Positions 1 to 12,519 are shown, counted from the stretch's first letter. The stretch is 64,000 bases of DNA from Dioscorea cayenensis subsp. rotundata (GCF_009730915.1 NC_052475.1:20394285-20458284); one strand, 5' to 3'. Program-made: numbers and translations. The notes: generated by a model not told the origin, from the sequence alone.

Positions 1-2871
1 CACCAAGACAGACAAAACATGCTTAGAAACTCATGTTGAGAACATTCTAACTTTAAATTTAGTGATTGATAAAGTTGATAACTTTGTGTAGGCACAGCTT
101 ACGATACTAATGGTTCATACATCATGCAATAAGAGATAACGGCGAGCTACTACCATGATAGGGAAGGAATATTAAAGTTTGAGACTGTAAAGGTCATAAA
201 TCATCTGAGGTATATGGTTTTGGATTCCATGAGATATTTATGTCAACGTGGTGTCCCATATCAGAAGATTGTCTAATTTCATATTCTCCATGAAGTCAGG
301 TTGTATAATAACTTGTAAATCCATTATAGTAAAAGTGTCTGTATGAACTTCTTATCCAACAATCTAAATGCTATTTTCATAGACGACAAGGACATCGACA
401 CGTCCGAATATGCGTGCGTGAATCGCAAATTAACGAGTGTCAGTAATAAGGCCACTGATAGTGGAATCGAGGGTGGTCAGGAATCCACAAGGAACAGGTA
501 CTAGTAACACTTCTCAATTATCCAGTCGGAATCAATTAAGATAATGGAGTGAACTAATTGCGAAACAAAAGCCAAAACAAGTATACAAGAAATAAGTAGA
601 ATTCAATCACTAAGGATGAGGTATTCGAACGTGATCCCCAAGATCTTCTTTAACGCTCAAGATTCACTAAATATCTTAGAATCGAGTCTAATAGGTCGAG
701 TATTGGTCCAACGATAGCCAATTCTTGTGCCAAACAAAAGGCACTAGTCCTAGGAGTCCCGAGAGGTGGAGAAATCGAGCAATCTCAACACTTCACACCC
801 CATATGACCGCAAGCTGCTCTGAGAGCTAAAGAGTGAAACCGATTCTAGTAGATCCAACCTAATTCCAGCGAAGGATCCTAACCTACAAGGTCCGGCGGA
901 GAAGTCGAAACAATCTCACGCCTCACACCACACGAATATGGTTTGCAAAGGAGCTGGAATACGGAGATGAAACATAATTAGCAAGAAAGGGACATTCCTC
1001 CATCTCAGCAAGGCTCACCCTCTCAACCCTCTTTGAAATCTTGGAACTCCAGCTCCTGGCCGACTTCACACATTAAAGTAAACAAATCATGCAGTACCAA
1101 TCAACCACAAGGATTAACAACACTAGCAAGCAATTAAATCACAAGATTAAAACTCAAGACAACTCAAGTTAACTAGAATCCCTCTACTTATTTGAGAATG
1201 TGAAAGACAATAAATTCCTCTCCTTTATAAATTCTTGCTCATTGATGAATGATTCCAATCCAGGCAATACATCAAGACCGATCTCTAACTATGTTTCAAG
1301 TCTAAAATTAAAAAAAAAATACACAACATTATGTTAAATTATTTGTAATATCTAAATTATCAAGTATTTGTACAATTAAATTAATGTAGCATTGTTTTCC
1401 TTTACTAGTAAACCAGTGATGGTCATCAGAGTATGGTGGGTGGTGTTCATGCAGTTCATCAATGATCCATGCTTAAAAGATGAAGCTAGTATAAAAGTTG
1501 GATCATTTGATAATATTAGAATGGGATGTAATTAATGTTTTTATTCAACATAACTCAAATTGCAATTTATGAGAAATTAAAGAGATATGTGTACCATTAA
1601 CAAGAGCTTGAAATTCAATTTAAATCACTAAAGAATTTCAAATCTGTGGTCCAATGATGCAATCACGAAATTGAATGTATTTATAATTCTAGCATATATT
1701 TTATTATCTAATTTATATAATATTTTTCATTAAAATTATAAACATACTAAAACTGTTTATTTTAATAAATTGAATCATCTCAGTCAGTTCCTAATTGACT
1801 GAACAATATAATTTGATTAGCACCAAGTTTTCTTTAATTAGAAGTGCATTCTCCGCGTTATAGTTTGATTATAGCTACAAAATGAATTATAAAAGTTAGC
1901 TTTGAGAAATAGGAATTAGAAGTTAAAAGCCACCGGAGCAATACGAAGTAGTGCCAGATACAGGGATGATATCCAGATGAAGAACAACGCAGAAGAGAAA
2001 GTACTATCTTTCATCAATGAGAATTCTTAATAACTCACTGATAAATGCAATAACTACATCGAAGAGATTGTGGTGTTGGTCTATTGATTTGAGATGTGAT
2101 GCACTTTCCCCCAACAGGATTGTGTTATCAAGATAATTTCTCATTCTCGAATCTCCTTACCTTGCATCCATTTCATCATCTCAATTCATTAAGATAAGTT
2201 ATGATCTCGGATCAATAGCCAAGTTATATTAATTATGAGTGTCGTTCATGGTGAAACCCTTTCGCATTAAAAAATATAAATATATTATAAAGCTTAATTC
2301 GTTTCTTGTTTTGGTATACAAACAAAATGCTTACCACACCTAACTTTAATTTGACAGGCTGCATCATGTAATCCGTGAAATGGTGGGCAAAGACAAACAA
2401 GACGTTGAAGAAATAAAGTAATAAAAGGAAAACCAAGAATAAAACGGGTACACAAGCAGGAAACACTGCATTAGATCAAGACAATAGCGTCGGACACATA
2501 AAACGATCCAGGGAAGTCTCAGCATCAAAACGGCACGAATCTCACTAAAGAAACCAAAAGAGAATCCACTATAATACCATCAATTAAGAACTCAACCCAC
2601 CCCATGACTGGTTTAAAAGGAAGAAGTCCTACTAATTAAAAACTAAAATGACATTGTGCTACAAGATTATGTAGCAAACCCATATTTCTAGCTTTGTAAT
2701 TAAAACCATCATTTTTTCTCCAAGCATTCAAAAACCTACATCCATAAAACCAAAACAAAAGTTAAAAGAAAGCAACTAAGCAAGAAAGAGCAAAAAGGAA
2801 CCAAGCGAAATAAAGAAAGATAAAAGAAAAAGGTTTCAATCTTTGGGAAAAGACAAACACAAATAACAACC
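1..2871. other. gene-free AT-rich DNA
   Basis: I see no convincing coding exon on either strand. The stretch from about 600 to 1200 is richer in GC than the rest and has a loosely repeated theme (GAGAAATCGAG..CACTTCACACC near 770-800 and GAGAAGTCGAA..CACACCACACG near 898-935), which looks like old LTR-retrotransposon non-coding sequence, but I cannot name a family. Short open frames here are low-complexity and have no recognisable domains. Confidence 0.5.
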
Positions 2872-3871
2872 NNNNNNNNNNNNNNNNNNNNNNNNNNNNN
2901 NNNNNNNNNNNNNNNNNNNNNNNNNNNNNNNNNNNNNNNNNNNNNNNNNNNNNNNNNNNNNNNNNNNNNNNNNNNNNNNNNNNNNNNNNNNNNNNNNNNN
3001 NNNNNNNNNNNNNNNNNNNNNNNNNNNNNNNNNNNNNNNNNNNNNNNNNNNNNNNNNNNNNNNNNNNNNNNNNNNNNNNNNNNNNNNNNNNNNNNNNNNN
3101 NNNNNNNNNNNNNNNNNNNNNNNNNNNNNNNNNNNNNNNNNNNNNNNNNNNNNNNNNNNNNNNNNNNNNNNNNNNNNNNNNNNNNNNNNNNNNNNNNNNN
3201 NNNNNNNNNNNNNNNNNNNNNNNNNNNNNNNNNNNNNNNNNNNNNNNNNNNNNNNNNNNNNNNNNNNNNNNNNNNNNNNNNNNNNNNNNNNNNNNNNNNN
3301 NNNNNNNNNNNNNNNNNNNNNNNNNNNNNNNNNNNNNNNNNNNNNNNNNNNNNNNNNNNNNNNNNNNNNNNNNNNNNNNNNNNNNNNNNNNNNNNNNNNN
3401 NNNNNNNNNNNNNNNNNNNNNNNNNNNNNNNNNNNNNNNNNNNNNNNNNNNNNNNNNNNNNNNNNNNNNNNNNNNNNNNNNNNNNNNNNNNNNNNNNNNN
3501 NNNNNNNNNNNNNNNNNNNNNNNNNNNNNNNNNNNNNNNNNNNNNNNNNNNNNNNNNNNNNNNNNNNNNNNNNNNNNNNNNNNNNNNNNNNNNNNNNNNN
3601 NNNNNNNNNNNNNNNNNNNNNNNNNNNNNNNNNNNNNNNNNNNNNNNNNNNNNNNNNNNNNNNNNNNNNNNNNNNNNNNNNNNNNNNNNNNNNNNNNNNN
3701 NNNNNNNNNNNNNNNNNNNNNNNNNNNNNNNNNNNNNNNNNNNNNNNNNNNNNNNNNNNNNNNNNNNNNNNNNNNNNNNNNNNNNNNNNNNNNNNNNNNN
3801 NNNNNNNNNNNNNNNNNNNNNNNNNNNNNNNNNNNNNNNNNNNNNNNNNNNNNNNNNNNNNNNNNNNNNNN
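2872..3871. other. assembly gap (1000 N)
   Basis: A run of exactly 1000 N, the usual fixed-length placeholder for a scaffold join of unknown size. Any open frame crossing it is meaningless. Confidence 0.99.
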
Positions 3872-4018
3872 AGTTACGTATTGCTTTTCTATTGTTACTT
3901 GTTTGATTACGCAAATAGGGTGGAGATACAGCACAAATCATGAATCGAGTACAACACAAGCTTCTTAATATTGTGAAACCACGGTACAAAAAATTTAGTA
4001 AAGTATATGACAACTTTA

Positions 4019-4963
4019 GGGCCCGTTTGGTAGACATGATAAGAGCCATAGGATATGATAGACTATCATAATCTATTATTTTTCTTTATATGGTGCGCCA
4101 ATAGGACATGATAATATTATCCTATTGACCCAATTCATCCTACTGGGGATATGATATTAAATCCTATGGGGGAGTCAAGGATACAAACAGGTGGGATATG
4201 ATAAAATTTTTAAATTTCTTTTTACCCTATTTATGGTTTTATTAAACTCATCTAGGGTTTGATTATATGCCTTTTTCTTTTTCATCTTTTTGATGCTTGG
4301 GACAAAAACTTATCAACAACTAAATAGGACGCTTATTTCACTAAGTAGGGTTTTTCGCATTTGAAGTGTTTGAAGAGTTTCTCCGTTGATCTTGTGCTTG
4401 GAACATGTTATTTTTATTTAAATATCGCTTTTGTTATCATGTCCTAGTCTTTCTAATTAGATGATTTTTTTTTAATTGATTTCTATGTGTTGTATTTAAT
4501 TTGCTATATTTATGGATTTTTGGTTATGTGTATGATTTTCTTTATAGGTATGAAGTATAATTTTTTTATAAGTTGGTGATATTATGATTTATATATTTTG
4601 TGGGCACTATTTATAGGTTTTTTTAATAATTTAATAGAAACTCATAAAGATACCGATAAGTAAATCATTAAGGAAAAATATTTTTTTTTTTTAAAGTTTA
4701 TTTTAAAAAATAATATATAATTATATTATAAAGGGTAATTTTGTCTATTTACATATCCTGTCATTATCTGGTCCACTTCAAACGTAAAATAGGATAATAA
4801 ATGTTATCCAATGACTTATCCGGTGCGCACCAAACATAAGATATGAGTACGAAGTTTATCATCGCCCATATCCTTCTCCTACTCATGCTCTATCATACCT
4901 ACTCCTATCCAAAGTCTTCTTATCATATCCGTCCATATCCTATCCTGTCTACCAAACGGGCCC
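4019..4963. mobile_element. PIF/Harbinger-type (Tourist-like) inverted-repeat element
   Basis: The left end GGGCCCGTTTGGTAGACA is matched without mismatch, for 18 bases, by the reverse complement of the right end. The next bases stay similar (rich in GATAT/ATATCC on both sides). A TTA trinucleotide lies just outside each end (4016-4018 and 4964-4966), the target duplication expected for PIF/Harbinger elements. The 945-bp interior is AT-rich with no transposase, so the element is non-autonomous. The intact ends and duplication suggest a fairly recent insertion. Confidence 0.85.
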
Positions 4964-4966
4964 TTA

Positions 4967-5380
4967 ATAACATGATTTATTTATTTATTTCATTTATTTA
5001 TTTATTTATCAATTAATTAATTAATTAATCTATCTATTTATTTTATTTTTAGGATTAAGATTGTAATTAAAGTTTGTATGTTGTGGATTAAATGTTTTTT
5101 TAAAAATTATGTTGTTTTTAACTTGTTGCTATCGTTAGCTTGTAGAATTTGATAAGATTTTTATAAAATATTATTATATATATTATAAAACAAATATAGA
5201 ATATTAAAAATAGTATTATTATAATTTACTATTTTATATTCCGTACTTATGCAAATTAAATATTAAACAAAAAAAAATTATTGTCCAATGAAATTCAAAC
5301 ATAAAATGACACAAGACGTTTGGGATTGTAGTAAGGAATCAGATACCATGTTTGGATATCCATCATAAGTTAACTATTTT
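4967..5380. other. AT-rich spacer with simple TTTA/TTAA runs
   Basis: TTTATTTATTTA and TTAATTAATTAA runs lie near 4980-5040, followed by AT-rich sequence with no gene signal. Nothing else is recognised. Confidence 0.5.
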
Positions 5381-5543
5381 TGCAAAGGCAATGGCCTATC
5401 CCATAGACAAAGTAATGGCCATTACCCCCTATACCCCAGACAAAAATATCACCAATACCTTTGCAAGGGGTAATGGTCTGCCCTTAAAGCAAAAATAATT
5501 GCCATTACCTTATACCCCCAGACAAAATATCATCAATACCCTC
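5381..5543. repeat. two-copy tandem repeat (~82 bp)
   Basis: Two adjacent, diverged copies share the themes GGCAATGG / GCCATTACC / TATACCCCCAGACAAAA / ATCANCAATACC. The copies run from about 5381 to 5461 and 5462 to 5543. They also hold short inverted GGTAATGG/CCATTACC motifs, as in MITE ends, but no complete element could be bounded. Confidence 0.5.
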
Positions 5544-5901
5544 TTTTCTTTTTCTTTTTTTTATTATAATAACTTAAATAAATAATAATATTATGAATAT
5601 TTATAATAAAATAATTTAAAATATTATAAATTTACCTAGTTAATTAATAATGATTAAATAAAGTAAATATTTAAGTTAAATGTTCAATTTAAAATTTAAT
5701 TATAGCAATTAAAATAACAATCATATTAGAATATTTTACAAATAAAAAATTATGTAGTTAATATATATTAATTAAATAATGAATTATTAAATCGATATAT
5801 TTATTTTAAATATTTAATTATAATAATAAAATCAATAATGATTTTTAGAATAGTTTATAAATAGAAATGTACTTTTTATAAAGTTACTATACATAATTCA
5901 C

Positions 5902-5904
<3 letters not shown>

Positions 5905-5938
<34 letters not shown>
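5905..5938. repeat. (TA)n microsatellite at left edge of the MULE block
   Basis: An uninterrupted TA dinucleotide run immediately left of the first MULE end. A similar run lies at 17691-17731, at the other end of the MULE block. Confidence 0.95.
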
Positions 5939-5943
<5 letters not shown>

Positions 5944-6369
5944 GGAAAATTACTTTATTCACTCATCGTTATTTTTCAAAACTTCCCAAAAACCCCTTCC
6001 TACTTTTACACACCGGACCACTTAGTTAGTGTTTAACTTCCCTTTTACCCCTCATCGCTCACTTGAAATGGGTCCATGTTGTGAAATCCCATTTTTGCCC
6101 CACGAAAATGGTGGGAAAAAGCACCAAATCACATCATGTCCAACCTTTTTCAAGGGCTTTCCTGCTGGTTTTACGATGAGACAATGCCTGAAGTTGGATC
6201 TGCATCTTGTTCTTCTCCTCATTTCTCCTCATTTGGTTTGTTCGACTTCGCTACGCCGGTTTTCGTAATACTGGTGAGAATCTCTTCGTCGCTATCATTT
6301 TGACCATTCTGCGGGTGTTTATTTTGGAGGGGTTTTGTGGTAACGATAGTTGTAAATTTGTTTCAGGGA

Positions 6370-7300
6370 ACGAGTCTGGGTGAAGTTTATCATACCCAAA
6401 ATATATAAATCGGTTTGTCCAACAGAAAATGAAGTTGATTTCCATCGGATTGGTCAAGTGCACTCCATCTTCAAATGAGTCAGTAGTCGATCTTGTTGTC
6501 GAGGAGCAGCGATGTGCCATTGTCGAATCATACTGAAAATGAGTTCATTTTCGTTGTAAAGTTCTTGTCGCTTATGGTAGTTCTTCTCTTTTTATGGTTA
6601 TCTAGTTGTATATTTTAAATACTTGTTTAACTCTTTTGCTATTTTTCTGCTTTAAATATATTACATATTTGTTTAATATTTGTCGTCTCCGCTTTAAATT
6701 TGTCTTTACACTGCTTAACTATTCATATTAACATGTAAATACTCAAAAGTCTCTGCAGAAAATATTGATCTTTTATGTTTTGAACCGGGCGTCTGTGGCA
6801 GTGGCGGTTAGCGGTGTCAAGGTTATCGCACTCGCGCATGCATGAATTAATGGCTATTATATAGTTGTGCACGTAAGGTTCCTCCAACAGTAAAAATGAA
6901 GTTGATTTCTATCGGATTGAGTCAAGTGCACTCCATCTTCAAATGAGTCGTAGTCGATCTTGTTGTCGAAAGCATGACGATGTGCCATTGTCGAATCATA
7001 CTGAAAATGAGTTCATTTCGTTGTAAAGTTCTTGTCATTTATGGTAGCTCTTCTCATTTATGGTTATCTAGTTGTATATTTTAAATACGGTTTAACTCTT
7101 TGGTATTTCCTGTTTAAATATATTACATATTTGTTTAGTAATTGTCGTCTCCATTTAAATTTGTCTTTACCTGTTTAACTATTCATATTAACGTGTAAAT
7201 ACTTAAAGTCTCTGCTTAAAATATTGATATTTTTCGCTTGATCGAAATCTGGCGCGTGGCGGTTGGCGGTGGCAAGGTTATGCATTCCCGTGCATAAGAA
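6370..7300 (+). repeat. tandem duplication of the MULE 5' exon region
   Basis: The segment at about 6370-6870 (CCAACAGAAAATGAAGTTGATTT onward to GGCGGTTAGCGGTG) recurs at about 6884-7300 with small indels. Each copy has the GTGCACTCCATCTTCAAATG and GATGTGCCATTGTCGAATCA motifs of the transposase N-terminal coding region, followed by TTTAAA-rich DNA. The same region appears once in copy B (about 8955-9340) and once in copy C (about 46030-46400). Confidence 0.75.
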
Positions 7301-7584
7301 TTAATGACGACATTAATTATTGTGACGGTGAATATAAATATCCGAACTCCCGCTCGTTAGCGATCGATCAATCTAGGTCCATCGCATGCTTCCTTTTTCT
7401 CGGATATGAAGCGTCAACTCGCTAGTGGACTTCACAAAAGATAAATGACAAGGAAGAACCACTCGCTCGCTTCTCATCCTCGTCCTCGTCCCTCCTCGCC
7501 TCCTCATCTCGCCTCTTGTGTATGATATTTGCTGGAGTCAAGCGAAAAATTCGAAGATCAAATCTATCTTAAAGGATGTCTCAT

Positions 7585-7805
7585 GATCCTCCTCATCTTG
7601 AGAATCAATCAGCCGTAATCACGCAACATGTTAAACTATCTTTTCTTGCCCAAGTCAAAATTCCCGCATAATTGCCCTCGAATCGCGAGGATTCTCCAAA
7701 GTGGTGGATGTCTGGGCAAGCAATTAAGCTGAGTATTTCGACTTGGGTAAGAAAAGAAAGATTTCACTTATCATGCGTGATTGAGGAGGATTCTCTAGAG
7801 GAGGA
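7585..7805. repeat. long imperfect inverted repeat (hairpin module) in MULE copy A
   Basis: The left arm (about 7585-7672) contains AATCACGCA, TCTTTTCTTGCCCAAGTC and ATAATTGCC. The right arm (about 7715-7800) contains GGCAAGCAATTA, GACTTGGGTAAGAAAAGA and TGCGTGATTG, reading as the approximate reverse complement. The arms are about 75-85 bases around a ~45-base loop. Copy C has two modules of the same kind. Confidence 0.7.
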
Positions 7806-7994
7806 GATCATGAAACATCCTTTAAGACGGAGTTGATATTCATCACTCGAGAATTGTTCTTACCCTTTAAGAACCTTTCAGTCGATATACAAATATTACT
7901 TTCTATGTTTAAGAACCATGACACATTGATTAATAGACGTTTTTATGAATGTGTTTGTTTCACCTTTTTAAATGTGTTGCGTTCTACGTTGTGC

Positions 7995-8110
7995 AGGTTC
8001 AAGTTGATGAATGGTTTGCGCATGTTATGCAAACTGAAATCTTAATAGACGAACGAGGGTCGTCTCGCGAGTGTCCAAGGTCGAAGAAGACGTTGTAAAT
8101 GTTGTAAATG
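7995..8110 (+). pseudogene. MULE transposase C-terminal remnant (copy A)
   Basis: A short coding remnant begins with TTCAAGTTGATG and ends GTGTCCAAGGTCGAAGAAGACGTTG. It matches the start and end of the C-terminal exon in copies B and C (the latter near 47224-47360), with the SWIM zinc-finger part deleted. There is no intact frame. Confidence 0.5.
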
Positions 8111-8560
8111 TTTTACTTATGATATTTAATCAGATTCTCCATTGTAAACGTTTAAATTTTTTAAACAAACAAACTTATTTGAGTGTCAACTTGTGATAAC
8201 TTGTGAAATTTAAACAGAGACATAGTAAAACAATTTGAGAAACAAAAAACGGCATTGTAAACAAAACAAAAAGTTAAACAATAATCGATTTACTCTTTAA
8301 ACATCGACAACGGTGTTTAAGCAAAATACATGAAGATGTTTTAAACAGATGACCCGGAGAGGTACTCCATCTTCGACGCTGATGTCAGTGAAAAGCATTC
8401 AATTTAAACAATAACATATATTTTAAAATGCTTAAATCACTATATTTAAATGGTTTTACATATTATTTAAATGATATAGACATTATTTAAACAGTTAACC
8501 ATTATTTTAAACACTATATGTATCGGGTTAAACATAAAAAGCTTGACGTTTAAACAGAGA
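8105..8560 (-). repeat. TTTAAAC array, minus polarity (copy A)
   Basis: A degenerate array of TTTAAA cores roughly every 18-25 bases. The flanks mostly read ATTTAAACAGAG/ATTTAAACAATA, the polarity also seen right of the transposase in copies B and C. There is no coding frame. Confidence 0.6.
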
Positions 8561-9144
8561 CTCATGATAAGGTGAGAACTTTCCTCCGAGCGATGACAAT
8601 ATGGCTTCCTCGCGACAATGACATATATTTCCCTTTTTGCCCTTGGGATGGAGGGAAAAATACCGCCCAATCACATCACGTCTAGTCTAACCTCTATGCA
8701 TACTACTGTGCACTTTTTCGTTTGCCTTTCTGATTGCTGTTTGTTCTTTATATCTTCTTCTTCTTCTTCTTTTTGTTCTTCTTTTCGTTTGGTTTGTACG
8801 ATTTGGTTTTCATCCAATATATTATGGAGAGTTTTTGTGGTATTGCTAGATACAACGGGGAGGGAAGAGTGCTAATGTTCACTGCTCCAAACTTCTTGGG
8901 GAGTTGGTGTTAAGCTAAGATATGAGCGATGGGGGACTCGAAAGTTTCCCTTGTCGTAGTGAAGTTTATCACACCGATGGGTATAAAACGGTTTGTCCAA
9001 TAGAAAACGATGTTGACTTCCAGCTGGATGTGTCACGTGCACTCCATCTTCAAATGCTGTCTGTAGTTGATCTTGTTGTCGAGGCATGACGATGTGCCAT
9101 TGTCGAATCATAATGAAAAGCGAAGTTTTTCTCGATTGTAAGTT

Positions 9145-9345
9145 CCTTCTCTTTTATTTGATCCAGCTTGTATAGGTTCATTGTTGTTTAAGTATGTCGA
9201 CTCACCTGTTAAAAATCTTGTACTATTCGCTTTAAGTTAATTGTTCCTTGCTTTAACTATTAATTTTAACGCTTTAAATATTTACTTTTATCACTTAAAC
9301 ATTTTATTTCTCTACTTAAAATATTGATCATTTTTCATTTAATCA
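9145..9345 (+). repeat. TTTAAA array, plus polarity (first intron-like stretch, copy B)
   Basis: Repeated TTTAA cores, typically preceded by C/G-T/C-T and followed by TATT (CGCTTTAAATATT, GTTGTTTAAGTATG, TGCTTTAACTATT), spaced about 20 bases apart. It lies between two transposase coding pieces. Equivalent tracts are at about 6590-6770 and 7060-7240 in copy A and 46215-46400 in copy C. Confidence 0.6.
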
Positions 9346-10644
9346 AGTGCTCGGGCATGAATTCGGGATTCTGAAAGCGCCCCTGCTCAACCCCATGGTG
9401 ACCTCGACGGTGTGGGATGTCTTCCTTCCTCGCAGATCATTCTGAGCGTCGTCGTTGGATATCGGACAACGTTGACGATGTTGAACATTTCGAGCACGTA
9501 TCGAAAATTTTTGCAATCAAGCGGAATTTTGACTTCAAATTCATAAAGAACGAAAAACATCGGGTGATCAGTGGAATGCGACTGCCGATGGTTGTCGGTC
9601 AGGCGCCTTCATGCATCAAAAAGAGTATAATAAAAATACTTTTCGGAATCAAGACAATCAACCCGTCACACACTTTGCGATGGTGGAATAGGTTCGGCGT
9701 CACATCCGAAAAAGCGTCCCAAAAATGGGTAGCGCACGAGTGATTCAAAAGCTCAAGGACCGGCCCTTGTACAAGGCCATCGACATTCAGAAGGACATGT
9801 TGCGAGAACATGGTGTCCACATACCATACAAGCAGGCTTGGTTGGGAAAAGAGCATGCCCGGGTGGTCCTCGACGGCAGTGATATCTCCAGCTACGACTT
9901 GTTGCTTTGGTATGTGGATAAGGTGGCTGAGACAAACCCCGGCAGCGTTGCCATCATGGAAAGAGACGGTGATCGTTTTAAACGTGCATTCTTTTCTTTC
10001 ATCGCGTGTATTATGGGATTCAAGAGGGCTTGCAGCCGTTTGCTCGATGGTACCCACCTCCTTGGAAAGTATCGGGGTACCCTACTGGGCGCCACAGGGA
10101 AAGATGGAAACAATGGTTTTTTCCACGTCGTCTTCGGTATAGTCGACAACGAGACCGACGCTAATTGGACTTGGTTCATATCCAAGTTAGGCGATGCATT
10201 ATACGAAGAAGGAGATTATAATGAGATAATTACCTTTGTGCTCGGACAGTGTCCAAGGGGCCTTGTGAACGCAATTGTAGAGTCTTCCCTTCTTCGCCAC
10301 ATGCATACTGTCTTCGACATTTGGAGGCCAATTTTCATGAAGACCAATGTCGACTTGGGAAGGCATTGAGGGAGGAGTGTCTGGGTCTATATGCTTTTCC
10401 GCATTGCGTGGGCATCCACCGGCTAAAGAATTCGATGATACCGATGAATGAACTCGGCAGCCACATCACCCGAAGCCCATCACCGTTGATTAATAAATCG
10501 GATATGGCACATTGGTCGAAATTATCTGTCTCGGAGGTGATCGTTAGGGGTGAGATGTATTCAAATGTCGCGGAGTCGTTCAATGCTTGGATCAAAAGAA
10601 GCTCGTCATTTACCGGTGATTTAAAATGGTCGACTCCATAAGGT

Positions 10645-10835
10645 ATGCGAATGTTGATTTACACTTAACATTTAGTGTTTAACCTTTAAACATTTTCCAT
10701 ATTTGTTTAATTACAATTTTTCTCGCATTTTAAATATTAATTCAATCGTTTAAATATTTACCTATAATGTTTAAAACATGTTTTACGAATTACTTTAACC
10801 ATCAATGTCTTTGTTTAACATTATTTGCCATAGTT
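10645..10835 (+). repeat. TTTAAA array, plus polarity (second intron-like stretch, copy B)
   Basis: The same style of degenerate array (TAGTGTTTAACC, TATTTGTTTAATTAC, ATCGTTTAAATATTTACC). It separates the transposase core from the C-terminal exon, which resumes near 10840 with CAAGTTGATGCGCATGTTATG. Confidence 0.6.
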
Positions 10836-11399
10836 CAAGTTGATGCGCATGTTATGTAAACCTGCAGTGAGCAGCGAACAAATGGGAGACCTACTTATGG
10901 CCCGCATATACATTCGAAGGTAGAGATAATTGTAGAGGATAGCCGAAATCTTCGTGTTGGTCGTTGTGTCGATGATCGTTACGGTGATCGACCAGTCAGG
11001 CAAAGAACTCCTCGAGATCTTGCCATCGTAACTTGTTCATGTCGAAGGTGGCAAGTTTATGGTTTCCCTTGCAAACACGCTCATACCGCAATAATCGCGA
11101 CAGACACCAACGATTCATCGATTTATTAGCGGGCTACTTCACCGTCGATAATTACAAACTGGCATATAAGGAAGCTATATTCCCCATACCCGACGATGAC
11201 GATGCCTTCGACGAAATCGTGAGCTTTCGTCACACCTCCGTGACGAGAAGGCGACCGGGCGGCCCTAGACGAAAGAGGATCGAGTCGCAAGCGTTTGATG
11301 TCCGTGAGTTACATTAGCATACCCGCCATGGATCCGACTCACAATCGTAGATCTTGCAATGAAACTGTCGCCGACTAGGGCATTGTAAATAAAGCCGAC

Positions 11400-11720
11400 T
11401 GCTAAAGAGAAACATTGTGTATTAATGGACAACTTTCCATATTTAAACTCTTACTCTTTACAATGAATCGATTTATTTAAACAGAGATGTTGTTATTTTA
11501 AACGGATACATCGTAATTTTAAATATTTCAAACCGATGTTTAAACGATATACGGTATATTTAAACAATGAAAACGGAAATTTACACAATGAGAAACGTAA
11601 ATTAAACAATGAAATGAAACCCGAATGGAATTTAACCCGCTTTACAATTGAAAACAAACAAAATTTACATTGAGATATACAAAGTCATGTTCTTTCGAAA
11701 AACAAAAATAATGAATTGAA
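11400..11720 (-). repeat. TTTAAAC array, minus polarity (between convergent MULE genes)
   Basis: Cores are now followed by C-A/G-G-A or CGAT (ATTTAAACAGAG, TTTTAAACGGATA, GTTTAAACGATAT, ATTTAAACAATG). Read on - these are CTCTGTTTAAAT, the mirror of the arrays to the left. The switch lies just past the transposase C-terminus. Confidence 0.6.
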
Positions 11721-11799
11721 TTTGGTCAGGTTTACATTCGAAAACAAAATTGACATTGAGATATACAAGACATGTTCTTCAAAAACAAAATTTAACCCG

Positions 11800-12480
11800 C
11801 TTGTGACGACCCCTTTTACGGGGCTCAGTATGCGGGTACATACCCTTTCTGAGGTAAGGACGCTCTGCGGTAGCCGTAACTTCTCACCCCCTAAGTAATT
11901 GCTCGATAAACCGCATGACATAGGCACGAATCGACGCCCTTGTTTTTAGCGTGGGTTTCATGTCGTGCACGGCGATCTGTCGTCACTCTGAACTCCATAT
12001 CGACACAATTGTCGAATAGATTCACTGCCGAGATATGCAAGTTGAGATTAGAATACCGATTAAATACCAAACACTATTAATCGGACATAATTAAAGAACT
12101 TACCATGTCCAACGCGTCTTTATCGTACCTCGGACATGAAGAATAATGCATGTATTATTGTTTATCATTGTCAAGGACGGACTGACATGGAAGTGGTCAT
12201 TCATGATTATCGGGAGGATAACAATTTGAACTTCATGCAGGGTTCAGCAGACAGATCCCCGACCATAGCTATAATTGTTTCATGTGCATGGTCCCCGCTT
12301 TGACATAAACAAATGTAAGTGGTCTCGGTGATGGAGGCGTCGCTTTAGTAAGGATAAGGCTCTTTTCGCTCACGACTTTTGTATTATGCATACGAAAGCG
12401 TCCCATCACATCATCTCGTGACCATCTCCTTCCCTCAAGCAGTGTATAATTTGTCCGTGCAGTCCGATAAAGCGTCATTC
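11800..12480 (-). pseudogene. Ulp1-like (C48) cysteine peptidase remnant, catalytic part
   Basis: Ulp1-type peptidases cleave SUMO-like proteins, and plant MULEs often carry them. On - the pieces in order are: about 12200-12480, an open stretch; about 12185-12205, an NDHFHV motif whose second His suits the catalytic His; about 12120-12180, LDNDKQ and YMHYSSCPRYDKDALDM; about 11923-11931, DSC with the likely catalytic Cys; then YVMRFIEQLL (11891-11921) and GEKLRLPQ. At least two frameshifts separate these motifs, one right after the DSC. The order and spacing fit the family. The upstream part of the gene probably continues in the GC-rich segments at 12720-15780. Confidence 0.65.
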
Positions 12481-12519
12481 TTCCACACGACGACAGGCAT
12501 CGAGGTTAAACGATAATGA

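Larger units (their letters stand above)
5943..8600 (+). mobile_element. MULE copy A, internally deleted and decayed
   Basis: The left end (5943-6200) resembles the left end of copy C (45590-45790): both begin GAAAATTACT, have an AACTTCC..TTTTACCCC stretch, and contain CACATCATGTCCAA. Inside is a piece homologous to the N-terminal part of the MULE transposase (about 6370-6540), present twice (second copy 6884-7030). A C-terminal transposase remnant lies at about 7995-8110. The catalytic core is absent, so this is a non-autonomous deletion derivative. It runs into copy B near 8600 without a clean right terminus. Boundaries are approximate. Confidence 0.65.
8870..11330 (+). pseudogene. MuDR-like MULE transposase, broken by frameshifts
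   Basis: This would cut and paste the element. The pieces in order are an N-terminal exon (about 8870-9130), an AT-rich intron-like stretch, the core exon (about 9410-10640), another such stretch, and a C-terminal exon (about 10840-11317). The core holds LDGTHLLGKYRGTLLGATG, whose Asp (10046-10048) fits the first DDE residue. A second Asp in an SDS.QG context (about 10245) is reachable only by a frame change. AYCLRHLEANF and NVAESFNAW follow, the last giving the catalytic Glu. A SWIM zinc finger (TCSCRRWQVYGFPCKH) is at 11031-11078 in one frame and stops. The closing GYFTVDNYKLAYKEAIFPIPD-like part is in another frame. At least three frameshifts make it non-functional. The family assignment is firm; exon edges are not. 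Confidence 0.85.

Noticed and set aside
2736..4049. Long open frames across the first N gap
   Set aside because: They are open only because N codons are read as unknown residues.
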